A DNA stretch of 6,341 bases from NCBI GenBank assembly GCA_017623335.1, contig JAGAPI010000206.1:1-6341 (forward strand), read 5' to 3'. The notes beneath the pieces are model-generated. The model ran no database searches. It was not told the DNA's origin and saw nothing but the letters and a program-made list of their open reading frames with translations. Numbering within the stretch: position 1 is the first letter of the stretch; every line of letters starts with the position of its first letter. The position numbers and the translations under genes are program-made. Below, piece after piece: positions 1 to 6,341 of this stretch. The DNA is from Prevotella sp. GTDB lineage: Bacteria; Bacteroidota; Bacteroidia; Bacteroidales; Bacteroidaceae.

Positions 1-1
1 T

Positions 2-1324
<1,323 letters not shown>

Positions 1325-1329
1325 CGTTA

Positions 1330-2028
1330 ATGGAGACAAGATATGACAGGCAAACGGCATTGCCCGAGATTGGACCTGAAGGACAGCGCCGCCTGGCACA
1401 GGCAAAAGTATTGGTGGTTGGCGTTGGCGGACTGGGTTCGCCAATAGCCATCTATCTTGCGGCGGCAGGCGTGGGTACGCTTGGACTGGTGGACGACGAT
1501 GTGGTGAGCGTGAGCAACCTGCAGCGTCAGGTGCTCTACTGCGAGCAGCAGCAGGGACAGCCGAAGGCGGAGTGCGCCAGGCAGCGGTTGGAGGCTCTCA
1601 ACAGCGGCATCACGGTGAACGTTTACCGCACACGGTTGACTGCCGACAATGCCATGGAGCTGATAGCGCAGTATGACATCGTGGTGGACGGCACCGACAA
1701 CTTCGCAGCGCGGTATGCCATCAGTGATGCCTGTGAGGCGCTGGGCAAGCCCTATGTCTATGGTGCCATCGGTGGACTTGACGGACAGGTGGCTGTGTTG
1801 TGCAAGGGCTGCGCTACATACCGCACGCTCTATCCCGACAATGTGGACAATGAGAAATTCGCCCCCATAGACAAGGCTGTGGCTGGAGTCACTCCGGCTG
1901 TGGTGGGAAGCGTGGAGGCGAGTCAGGTGATGCAGTTGGTGTGTGGCTATGGCAGTCCGCTTGTCGACAGGCTTTGGACCATCGACCTGCGCACCATGCA
2001 GTCATTTGTTGTGGAAATAGGAAAGTAA
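1330..2028 (+). CDS. thiF: ThiF/MoeB/HesA-family ThiS adenylyltransferase, without zinc cysteines
   Basis: This is an E1-like enzyme expected to adenylate the C-terminal Gly-Gly of the sulfur carrier ThiS for thiazole synthesis. The 232-residue protein has the Rossmann nucleotide-binding loop GVGGLGSP (31-38), VDDDVVSVSNLQRQ (54-67, acidic and Arg ATP contacts) and DGTDNF (120-125), followed by PYVYGAIGG and VTPAVVGSVEA. It is shorter than E. coli ThiF (about 251 residues). The usual first zinc pair CxxC reads TYRT (163-166), and the protein stops at the end of the LRTMQ strand without the second CPxC pair. The position expected to hold the ThiS-linking cysteine (E. coli Cys184) appears to be Asp181 by eye alignment. 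The ATG lies 5 nt after thiC, and there is no better start upstream. The thi operon context favours ThiF over MoeB. Substrate assignment is inference; the fold is certain. Confidence 0.92.
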   Translation: METRYDRQTALPEIGPEGQRRLAQAKVLVVGVGGLGSPIAIYLAAAGVGTLGLVDDDVVSVSNLQRQVLYCEQQQGQPKAECARQRLEALNSGITVNVYRTRLTADNAMELIAQYDIVVDGTDNFAARYAISDACEALGKPYVYGAIGGLDGQVAVLCKGCATYRTLYPDNVDNEKFAPIDKAVAGVTPAVVGSVEASQVMQLVCGYGSPLVDRLWTIDLRTMQSFVVEIGK

Positions 2029-2030
2029 AA

Positions 2031-2037
2031 AGGAAAG
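2031..2037 (+). promoter_or_regulatory. Ribosome binding site of thiH
   Basis: AGGAAAG lies 3 nt before the thiH ATG, in the purine-rich 12-nt gap after thiF. It supports ATG 2041 as the start. Spacing is short for a classical Shine-Dalgarno, which is common in Bacteroidetes, where such sites are weak. Confidence 0.5.
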
Positions 2038-2040
2038 AAA

Positions 2041-3171
2041 ATGTTTTCAGAAGAATTATTGAATATAAGCTGGGAGGGCGTGACAGAGCGCATTGCCGCA
2101 ATGACGGATGCCGATGTGCGCCGCGCCCTGGCAAAGGAACGTCTCGACGTTGACGACTTCATGGCGCTGGTGTCGCCGGCTGCCGCCCCGTATCTTGAGC
2201 AGATGGCACGGTTGTCGAGAAAGTACACAGAGGAGCGTTTCGGCAGAACCATGTCGATGTTCATACCGCTCTACATCACAAACTCATGCTCAAACTCATG
2301 CGTGTATTGCGGTTTTCACCGCAGCAACCCCATGGCGCGCACCATCCTCACGGCAGAGCAGATTGAGGACGAATGCAAGGCGATAAAGAAGCTGGCGCCG
2401 TTTGAGAACATACTGCTTGTGACGGGCGAGAACCCTGCAAAGGCTGGCGTGAAATATCTCGCAAAAGCCATCGAGGTGGCAAAAAAATATTTCTCGAACA
2501 TCAAGATTGAGGTGATGCCGCTCAAGGCTGAGGATTATTTAGAGCTTACGAAACACGGGCTTAACGGAGTGATATGTTTTCAGGAGACCTATCACCGCGA
2601 GAACTACAAGATATATCATCCGGCAGGCATGAAGTCCAACTTTGAGTGGCGTGTTAACGGTTTTGACCGCATGGGACAGGCTGGCGTTCACTCCATCGGC
2701 ATGGGCGCACTGCTGGGACTGGAGAAGGAATGGCGCACCGACGTGGTGATGATGGCATATCATCTGCGCTATCTGCAAAAGCACTACTGGCGCACAAAAT
2801 ACTCGGTGAACTTCCCCCGTATGCGTCCGGCACAGAACGAGGGCTTCCAGCCCAACTGTTTCGTTAACGACAGGGAACTGGCGCAGGTTACATTCGCCAT
2901 GCGCATCTTCGACCATGATGTCGACATCTCTTATAGCACACGTGAGCCTCAGTTTATCCGTGACAATATGTGTACGCTGGGAGTAACCACCATGTCGGCG
3001 GAGTCAAAGGTAAATCCCGGCGGTTACTACACCTATCCGCAGGCTTTGGAGCAGTTCTCGGTGTCCGACGACAGAACGGCGGCAGAGATTGACCGCCGCT
3101 TGCGCGAGCTGGGCAGGGAGCCTGTGTGGAAAGACTGGGACGCGTCGTTTGATTTCTTGAATAAAGCGTGA
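2041..3171 (+). CDS. thiH: 2-iminoacetate synthase ThiH (tyrosine lyase)
   Basis: ThiH is a radical-SAM enzyme that cleaves L-tyrosine to dehydroglycine (2-iminoacetate) and p-cresol; the dehydroglycine goes to ThiG for the thiazole ring. The 376 residues match the family length (E. coli 377). The radical-SAM motif CX3CX2C is NSCSNSCVYCGF, with Cys83, Cys87 and Cys90 (codons at 2287, 2299, 2308). Further conserved blocks are LLVTGENP, the Gln-Glu-Thr of CFQETYH, GMGALLGLEKEWRTD, the Arg-rich FPRMRPA, and the C-terminal SAESKVNPGGY. Use of ThiH rather than the oxygen-dependent ThiO fits an anaerobe. The stop overlaps the next gene by 4 nt. Nothing in the gene appears damaged, and all catalytic residues I can place are present. 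Confidence 0.97.
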   Translation: MFSEELLNISWEGVTERIAAMTDADVRRALAKERLDVDDFMALVSPAAAPYLEQMARLSRKYTEERFGRTMSMFIPLYITNSCSNSCVYCGFHRSNPMARTILTAEQIEDECKAIKKLAPFENILLVTGENPAKAGVKYLAKAIEVAKKYFSNIKIEVMPLKAEDYLELTKHGLNGVICFQETYHRENYKIYHPAGMKSNFEWRVNGFDRMGQAGVHSIGMGALLGLEKEWRTDVVMMAYHLRYLQKHYWRTKYSVNFPRMRPAQNEGFQPNCFVNDRELAQVTFAMRIFDHDVDISYSTREPQFIRDNMCTLGVTTMSAESKVNPGGYYTYPQALEQFSVSDDRTAAEIDRRLRELGREPVWKDWDASFDFLNKA

Positions 3172-3710
3172 AATATAGCCCCATAATCATCACCCTCCCC
3201 ACCTTCTTCGACGGTGAGGCGGAGCGTATCGTGAGATTTCTGAGCGATGGAAGGGCAGGACTTGTGCACATACGCAAGCCCGGCTCTTCCCTTGCCGATA
3301 TGGAGCGGCTGCTGGCTGCAATTCCCGTTGAGTGGCACCGGCGCCTCGTTCTGCACGACCATCATCTGCTTGTTGTGGGCTACGGGCTATATGGCGTGCA
3401 TCTCAATTCGCGCAATCCGCTGCCGCCCGAAGGATGGACAGGCTCGGTGAGCCGCAGCTGTCACTCCTTGGATGAGCTGGTGCAGTGGAAAGACCGCTGC
3501 AATTATGTGTCGTTGTCGCCGATATTCAACTCTGTGTCGAAGCCCGGCTATAATGCGGCATTCTCTGCCGAGACGCTGGCGGCTGCCGCAAAGGCTGGAA
3601 TAATCGACAGTAAGGTGTACGCCCTCGGCGGTGTAACTTTTGACAGGCTGGCAAGCGTTGAGGCTATGGGATTTGGCGGAGCCATGATTTTGGGCGACGC
3701 ATGGAAATAA
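3168..3710 (+). CDS. thiE: Short ThiE/TenI-family protein (thiamine phosphate synthase or thiazole tautomerase)
   Basis: This is a TIM-barrel protein of the thiamine phosphate synthase/TenI family. ThiE couples HMP-diphosphate to the thiazole phosphate; TenI aromatises the thiazole. The 180 residues show HIRKPG (34-39, the LQLREK-like strand), LHDHHLL (62-68, in place of the NDR motif), YGVHLNSRN (75-83, in place of GVHLGQxD), SRSCHS (95-100, with the family His at 99), YVSLSPIFNSVSKPGY (113-128, in place of GPxxxTxTK) and YALGGV (151-156). Several ThiE substrate residues are non-canonical, so it may be TenI-like or a second ThiE. Bacteroides-type thi operons, as I recall, also carry a canonical thiE near thiS. 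The GTG start overlaps the thiH stop as GTGA (3168-3171), giving tight translational coupling; no upstream alternative is better, and the protein starts at the expected first strand. Family is sure, activity is not. Confidence 0.82.
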   Translation: MKYSPIIITLPTFFDGEAERIVRFLSDGRAGLVHIRKPGSSLADMERLLAAIPVEWHRRLVLHDHHLLVVGYGLYGVHLNSRNPLPPEGWTGSVSRSCHSLDELVQWKDRCNYVSLSPIFNSVSKPGYNAAFSAETLAAAAKAGIIDSKVYALGGVTFDRLASVEAMGFGGAMILGDAWK

Positions 3711-3723
3711 ACAATCTGTTTTT

Positions 3724-4500
3724 ATGAAGACAATAATGACAATAGCCGGCAGCGACACTTGTGCCGGAGCCGGACTGCAACAGGACTTGAAAACCATTAC
3801 GGCATTGGGACATTATGCAGTGACCGTGACGACGGCGCTCACGGCACAGAACACCGTTGGAGTGCAGAAGGTTATGGCTGTGAATGGCGATATACTTGAG
3901 GCGCAGCTTGACTCGGTGATGAGTGATATCAGCGTGTCGGCAGTGAAGATAGGTATGATTCCAAATGTGGCGTTGGCGCGCATTATCGTGTCGGCTGTAA
4001 AGCGTCTGGGGGTGGCTGTGGTCTGCGACCCCGTGATGGTCTCCACCAGTGGCACCCAGTTGATGGCAGACGAGTGTGTAGACTATATCAAAAGCGAGCT
4101 TTTCCCGCTCTGCACCCTCGTGACACCCAATATTCCCGAGGCATTGAGACTGGCAAAGAACAGCGGTTGCGGCGATGATATTGACGCTATTGGCAGACAG
4201 CTTGTATCGGAGTTTCGCACATCGGTTCTGATAAAGGGCGGCCATGCCAGCGGCAACATTATGCGTGACGTTCTGTATTGTGCCGACGGTTCCGTGCATG
4301 ATTATAGCATGGAGCGTATCGTAACATCTAATCTTCACGGCACGGGATGCACCATGTCAAGCGCCGCAGCAACCTTTCTGGCAGAGGGAATGTCGCTGCC
4401 AGAAGCCGTGGAACGAGCCAAGAAAGTTGTGGCACAAGGTATTGAAAAAGGCAGGGTGCTCAATATCGGAAGAGGCAACGGACCGTTGTGGATGTTCTGA
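3724..4500 (+). CDS. thiD: Hydroxymethylpyrimidine/phosphomethylpyrimidine kinase ThiD
   Basis: ThiD is a ribokinase-fold kinase that phosphorylates HMP and HMP-phosphate to HMP-diphosphate for ThiE. The 258 residues are full family length. Motifs are TIAGSDTCAGAG (6-17, HMP site), ALTAQNT (38-44, with the HMP-contacting Gln42), KIGM (75-78), CDPVMVSTSG (101-110), LVTPNIPEA (132-140), LIKGGH (169-174) and the anion-hole loop HGTGCT (205-210) with Cys209. The N-terminal motif is usually SDSSGGAG, so TCAGAG carries substitutions next to the substrate pocket. The protein ends with the common GxGPxxxF tail (GNGPLWMF). The ATG is 13 nt after the previous gene, and this is the last gene of the thi cluster. 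There is no ThiE or TenA fusion. Function is assigned with high confidence. Confidence 0.95.
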   Translation: MKTIMTIAGSDTCAGAGLQQDLKTITALGHYAVTVTTALTAQNTVGVQKVMAVNGDILEAQLDSVMSDISVSAVKIGMIPNVALARIIVSAVKRLGVAVVCDPVMVSTSGTQLMADECVDYIKSELFPLCTLVTPNIPEALRLAKNSGCGDDIDAIGRQLVSEFRTSVLIKGGHASGNIMRDVLYCADGSVHDYSMERIVTSNLHGTGCTMSSAAATFLAEGMSLPEAVERAKKVVAQGIEKGRVLNIGRGNGPLWMF

Positions 4501-4555
4501 TGTTAATATTGCTTAAACTCTGAATTGAAAGCATAAATAATTCAGCCATTTTCAT

Positions 4556-4563
4556 TACCTTTG
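4556..4563 (+). promoter_or_regulatory. Bacteroidetes -7 promoter element for the ATPase gene
   Basis: TACCTTTG is a perfect match to the Bacteroidetes -7 consensus TAnnTTTG. Transcription should begin near 4570, giving a leader of about 33 nt before ATG 4603. The -33 TTTG element is not clear at the usual 19-21 nt spacing (about 4532-4536 reads ATAAA), so strength is uncertain. The element lies in an AT-rich 102-nt gap (4501-4602) that otherwise contains only the palindrome at 4579-4593. Confidence 0.55.
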
Positions 4564-4578
4564 CAGACAAATAAATTG

Positions 4579-4593
4579 TTTGTAATTTACAAA
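4579..4593. promoter_or_regulatory. Perfect palindrome, possible operator
   Basis: TTTGTAATTTACAAA is a perfect inverted repeat with 7-bp arms and one central base. It lies 15 nt downstream of the -7 element and 9 nt before the ATPase ATG, so it covers or closely follows the expected transcription start. A dimeric repressor or autoregulator could bind there. The single-base centre makes it a poor RNA hairpin. AT-rich sequence raises the odds of a chance palindrome. Confidence 0.35.
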
Positions 4594-4602
4594 TCTGTAA
4601 AG

Positions 4603-5949
4603 ATGAAATTCTACGATAGGGAAAAAGAAATTTCAGAATTGCTGCGCATTGACAATCTTGCGGTAGAGACAGCACAGTTTACTGTTCTGATGGGGCGCAG
4701 ACGCACTGGTAAGACTACGCTGATGATCGAGGCTTTCAAGGACAGACTGTATCTGTATTTCTTTATAGGCAAGAAAGCCGAGCAGATACAATGTGCGGAG
4801 TTTCAGCGTCAGGTTGAGCAGCTGCTTGGATTGCATATTCACGGCAGAGTGGCATCATTTGCCGCATTGCTGGAGGAAATCCTTATCTTCAGTAAGCAGC
4901 AGAAAGTGACGGTAATCATTGATGAGTTTCAGCGTCTTGCAGAAATAGATGAGGGAATAATAAGTGCGGTTCAAGATGTATGGGACAAGCATCAGCGCGA
5001 GGCACATGTGCATCTGATAGCCTGTGGCAGCATCTACAATATGATGAAGAAAATTTTTGAAGACCGCAAGGAGCCTTTATTTGGCAGAAAGACAGCCCGC
5101 ATTGACCTGAAGCCTTTTTCAACTAAAGTATTGAGAGAAATCCTGCACGACTATAATCCCGACTATACAAGCGAAGACCTGCTGATGCTCTATGCCATCA
5201 CCGGCGGCGTTGCCAAATATGTGGCACAGCTGATGGATGACGGCTGCAAGACATGGCAGGATATGCTTAATTGTGTCTGTCGTCCCTCAAGCATTTTTCT
5301 TGAAGAGGGAACCGAGCTGCTGGTGGGAGAGTTTGGACGCAAATTCCAGATTTACTACAGCATTCTCCAGTTGATTGCTTCAGGCATGAACAGCCAGTCA
5401 GCTATTGACGGCATAATTCAGAAAAATACCGGACGCTATCTTGACACGCTGGAAAATGAATATTCATTGGTGAGAAAGTTTCGCCCAATGTGGGCAAAGC
5501 CCAATAGTCAGGGGGTGAAGTTCTACATTGATGATAACTTTCTCATGTTTTGGTTCCGCTTCATTGAAAGCAACCGTTCGATGATTGAGCTTGGAAAATA
5601 CAATTTGCTTCGGGAAACAATCCAAAACGAATATACGCAATACAGCGGCATAGTGCTTGAAAGATATTTCCGGCAGATGTACGGCGAGAAGGAGCGTGTT
5701 ACCGAAGTGTCTCACTGGTGGGACAGCAAGGGAGAGAACGAGATAGACCTCATTGCCGTTGAAAAGATTGACCGCCGCGCCACAGTTGCCGAGATAAAGC
5801 GCAATCCGCAAAAATTCAATCCAAACAAACTCGAAGAAAAATATAATAATATCAAAAGCCATCTTCGCGGATACAGGGTGGAACTTATAGGACTTTCGAT
5901 GGAGGATATGGATTATGGCAAACAGAACCAAGAAAGATTTTACTCATGA
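4603..5949 (+). CDS. AAA/STAND-like ATPase with C-terminal DUF234 (PD-(D/E)XK-like) domain
   Basis: This belongs to the 'archaeal ATPase' (ATP_bind_2)/DUF234 family, abundant in Bacteroidetes accessory DNA; its cellular role is not established. The 448 residues begin MKFYDREKEI, the usual family N-terminus. Walker A is GRRRTGKTTL (31-40), Walker B is VTVIIDEFQ (102-110, D107/E108), and LIACGS (138-143) resembles sensor 1. GRKTARIDLKPF (161-172) and AITGGVAKYV (198-207) are typical of the family. The C-terminal domain has a nuclease-like signature: E380-I-D382 followed by E397-I-K399. ATG 4603 is chosen because the in-frame TTG at 4561 lies inside the promoter element. The family normally ends near LSMEDM (431-436, from memory); here 12 extra residues run out of frame into the DUF3990 remnant. 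GC content is lower than in the thi genes. Confidence 0.88.
   Translation: MKFYDREKEISELLRIDNLAVETAQFTVLMGRRRTGKTTLMIEAFKDRLYLYFFIGKKAEQIQCAEFQRQVEQLLGLHIHGRVASFAALLEEILIFSKQQKVTVIIDEFQRLAEIDEGIISAVQDVWDKHQREAHVHLIACGSIYNMMKKIFEDRKEPLFGRKTARIDLKPFSTKVLREILHDYNPDYTSEDLLMLYAITGGVAKYVAQLMDDGCKTWQDMLNCVCRPSSIFLEEGTELLVGEFGRKFQIYYSILQLIASGMNSQSAIDGIIQKNTGRYLDTLENEYSLVRKFRPMWAKPNSQGVKFYIDDNFLMFWFRFIESNRSMIELGKYNLLRETIQNEYTQYSGIVLERYFRQMYGEKERVTEVSHWWDSKGENEIDLIAVEKIDRRATVAEIKRNPQKFNPNKLEEKYNNIKSHLRGYRVELIGLSMEDMDYGKQNQERFYS
5900..5914. other. Probable recombination junction between ATPase and DUF3990 genes
   Basis: Family similarity to the ATPase C-terminus (LSMEDM) appears to run out at about 5910. 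Similarity to the interior of DUF3990 proteins begins at about 5900-5914 in a different frame (the +1 frame reads WRIWIMANR, like the W-x-x-F-V-M-x-N-R segment of that family). The two overlap by a few bases, as expected for a microhomology-mediated deletion or illegitimate recombination. No terminal inverted repeats or target duplication are visible. The call rests on remembered family patterns. Confidence 0.45.
5901..5906 (+). promoter_or_regulatory. Shine-Dalgarno-like site for the DUF3990 fragment
   Basis: GGAGGA lies 8 nt before ATG 5915 and inside the Met-Glu-Asp codons of the ATPase C-terminus. It is a near-perfect ribosome binding site, so the remnant could be translated, probably coupled to the ATPase. 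It may be fortuitous, created by the coding sequence. Confidence 0.4.
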
Positions 5950-6145
5950 CTATGATGTCGTATATGGTCCGGTTGCCAATGACAGAGTATATCTTCAGTT
6001 TGGTCTGTATGAGTCTGGTGCTATCAGCGTTGAAACACTTATCCGTGAACTTAAAACCTACAAACTGGTTGACCAATACCTTTTTCATACAGAGAAGGCA
6101 CTGACAGCCTTACATTTTATTGAAGCAACTAAAATAGAAAAATAA
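5915..6145 (+). CDS. DUF3990 C-terminal fragment (N-terminal half missing)
   Basis: This 76-residue ORF matches only the second half of DUF3990 proteins, which are normally about 150-170 residues and are thought to have an ADP-ribosyltransferase-like fold and to act as toxin-type components. Seen here are MANRTKKDF (1-9), HDYDVVYGPVAND (11-23) and KLVDQYLFHTEKALTALHF (50-68), all characteristic of the family's C-terminal half. The N-terminal YHGS strand and the 'DFGxGFYxT...A' helix, which should carry NAD-binding residues, are absent. The frame upstream meets TAG at 5888-5890, and no remnant of the 5' half occurs elsewhere in the window. The ORF overlaps the ATPase 3' end by 35 nt. It is probably a pseudogene remnant; a truncated protein retained for a non-catalytic role is possible because a good ribosome binding site precedes it. 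The next gene starts 1 nt downstream. Confidence 0.6.
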   Translation: MANRTKKDFTHDYDVVYGPVANDRVYLQFGLYESGAISVETLIRELKTYKLVDQYLFHTEKALTALHFIEATKIEK

Positions 6146-6146
6146 T

Positions 6147-6341
6147 ATGTTTCAGATAAATCAAGACAATTTGCACCTGCTCTTGCCGGGAAAGATAAGC
6201 TGGTTGGTGGAATACCTGCACGATGATTACGGTTTCACACTGCAGGAGTGCCTGGACCGCATCTATCGCTCAAAACTCTATAAGAAACTGTCAACCGAGA
6301 GTACCAAATATTGGCATCTGGGACCAGTGGACCTGTATGAA
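6147..6341 (+). CDS. Small protein, possible DUF3990 partner (3' end outside window)
   Basis: The frame is open from ATG 6147 to the window end (65 residues, no stop), starting 1 nt after the DUF3990 fragment, which indicates co-transcription. The sequence is MFQINQDNLHLLLPGKISWL followed by a predicted helix (VEYLHDDYGFTLQECLDRIYRS), then SKLYKKLSTEST, then KYWHLGPVDLYE. It has no signal peptide, membrane segment or catalytic motif that I can see. Small proteins with a 'LYxxLxxExTKxWHLxPxxLYE' pattern are, as I recall, encoded beside DUF3990 genes in Bacteroidales, and may be DUF3791-related antitoxin or partner proteins. Frame openness and tight spacing are observed; the family and antitoxin role are inference. 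The completely preserved frame contrasts with the broken toxin upstream. Confidence 0.65.
   Translation, partial: MFQINQDNLHLLLPGKISWLVEYLHDDYGFTLQECLDRIYRSKLYKKLSTESTKYWHLGPVDLYE

Noticed and set aside
3664..4338. 224-aa open frame on the minus strand
   Set aside because: It lies almost wholly antisense to thiD, is rich in Cys and His, has no recognisable domain, and is a shadow of the coding strand.
4476..4488. Inverted repeat CAACGG-A-CCGTTG near the thiD stop as a terminator
   Set aside because: It is inside the thiD coding sequence, has a one-base loop, and is not followed by a T-run.
4560..4590. A second promoter: TTTG (4560-4563) with TAATTTAC (4583-4590) 19 nt downstream
   Set aside because: The -33 and spacing fit, but the -7 lacks the final TG of TAnnTTTG, and transcription would start too close to the start codon.
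4561..4602. TTG 4561 as the ATPase start (adds 14 residues)
   Set aside because: It lies within the TACCTTTG promoter element, and MKFYDRE at 4603 is the usual family N-terminus.
5464..5931. 155-aa open frame on the minus strand opposite the ATPase gene
   Set aside because: It has no domain or start-site support; the opposite strand encodes a clear conserved ATPase domain.
5880..5960. Insertion sequence or transposon end at the ATPase/DUF3990 junction
   Set aside because: No terminal inverted repeats, target-site duplication or transposase are visible; simple deletion or recombination explains it better.

Overview
The window looks like a Bacteroidales chromosome, most likely Prevotellaceae (Prevotella/Segatella-like). 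This is inferred from the thiamine gene order, the protein sequence style, and a perfect Bacteroidetes -7 promoter element (TAnnTTTG) in front of the first gene after the operon. There is no rRNA, tRNA, CRISPR array or recognisable insertion sequence.

Positions 2-4500 hold the distal part of a thiamin diphosphate biosynthesis operon, all on the + strand: thiC (5' end outside the window), thiF, thiH, a short thiE/tenI-type gene, and thiD. The genes are packed with gaps of 5, 12, -4 (a GTGA overlap) and 13 nt, so they very probably share one transcript. ThiC makes HMP-phosphate (the pyrimidine) and ThiD phosphorylates it to HMP-diphosphate. ThiF activates the sulfur carrier ThiS, and ThiH makes dehydroglycine from tyrosine for the thiazole. 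The ThiE/TenI protein either aromatises the thiazole or couples the two halves. ThiS, ThiG and a canonical ThiE are expected upstream, outside the window, as is any TPP riboswitch.

Positions 4501-4602 form a short AT-rich intergenic region with a -7 promoter element and a perfect 15-bp palindrome just before the next start codon. No convincing terminator is visible after thiD.

Positions 4603-6341 are a lower-GC accessory region. It holds an AAA-type 'archaeal ATPase / DUF234' gene with a C-terminal PD-(D/E)XK-like motif, a 76-residue ORF that looks like only the C-terminal half of a DUF3990 (ADP-ribosyltransferase-like, toxin-type) protein, and the start of a small gene that may be its partner. 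The ATPase gene runs out of frame into the DUF3990 remnant. This looks like a recombination or deletion scar that removed the toxin's N-terminal half and added a short non-native tail to the ATPase. It is the most unusual spot in the window.
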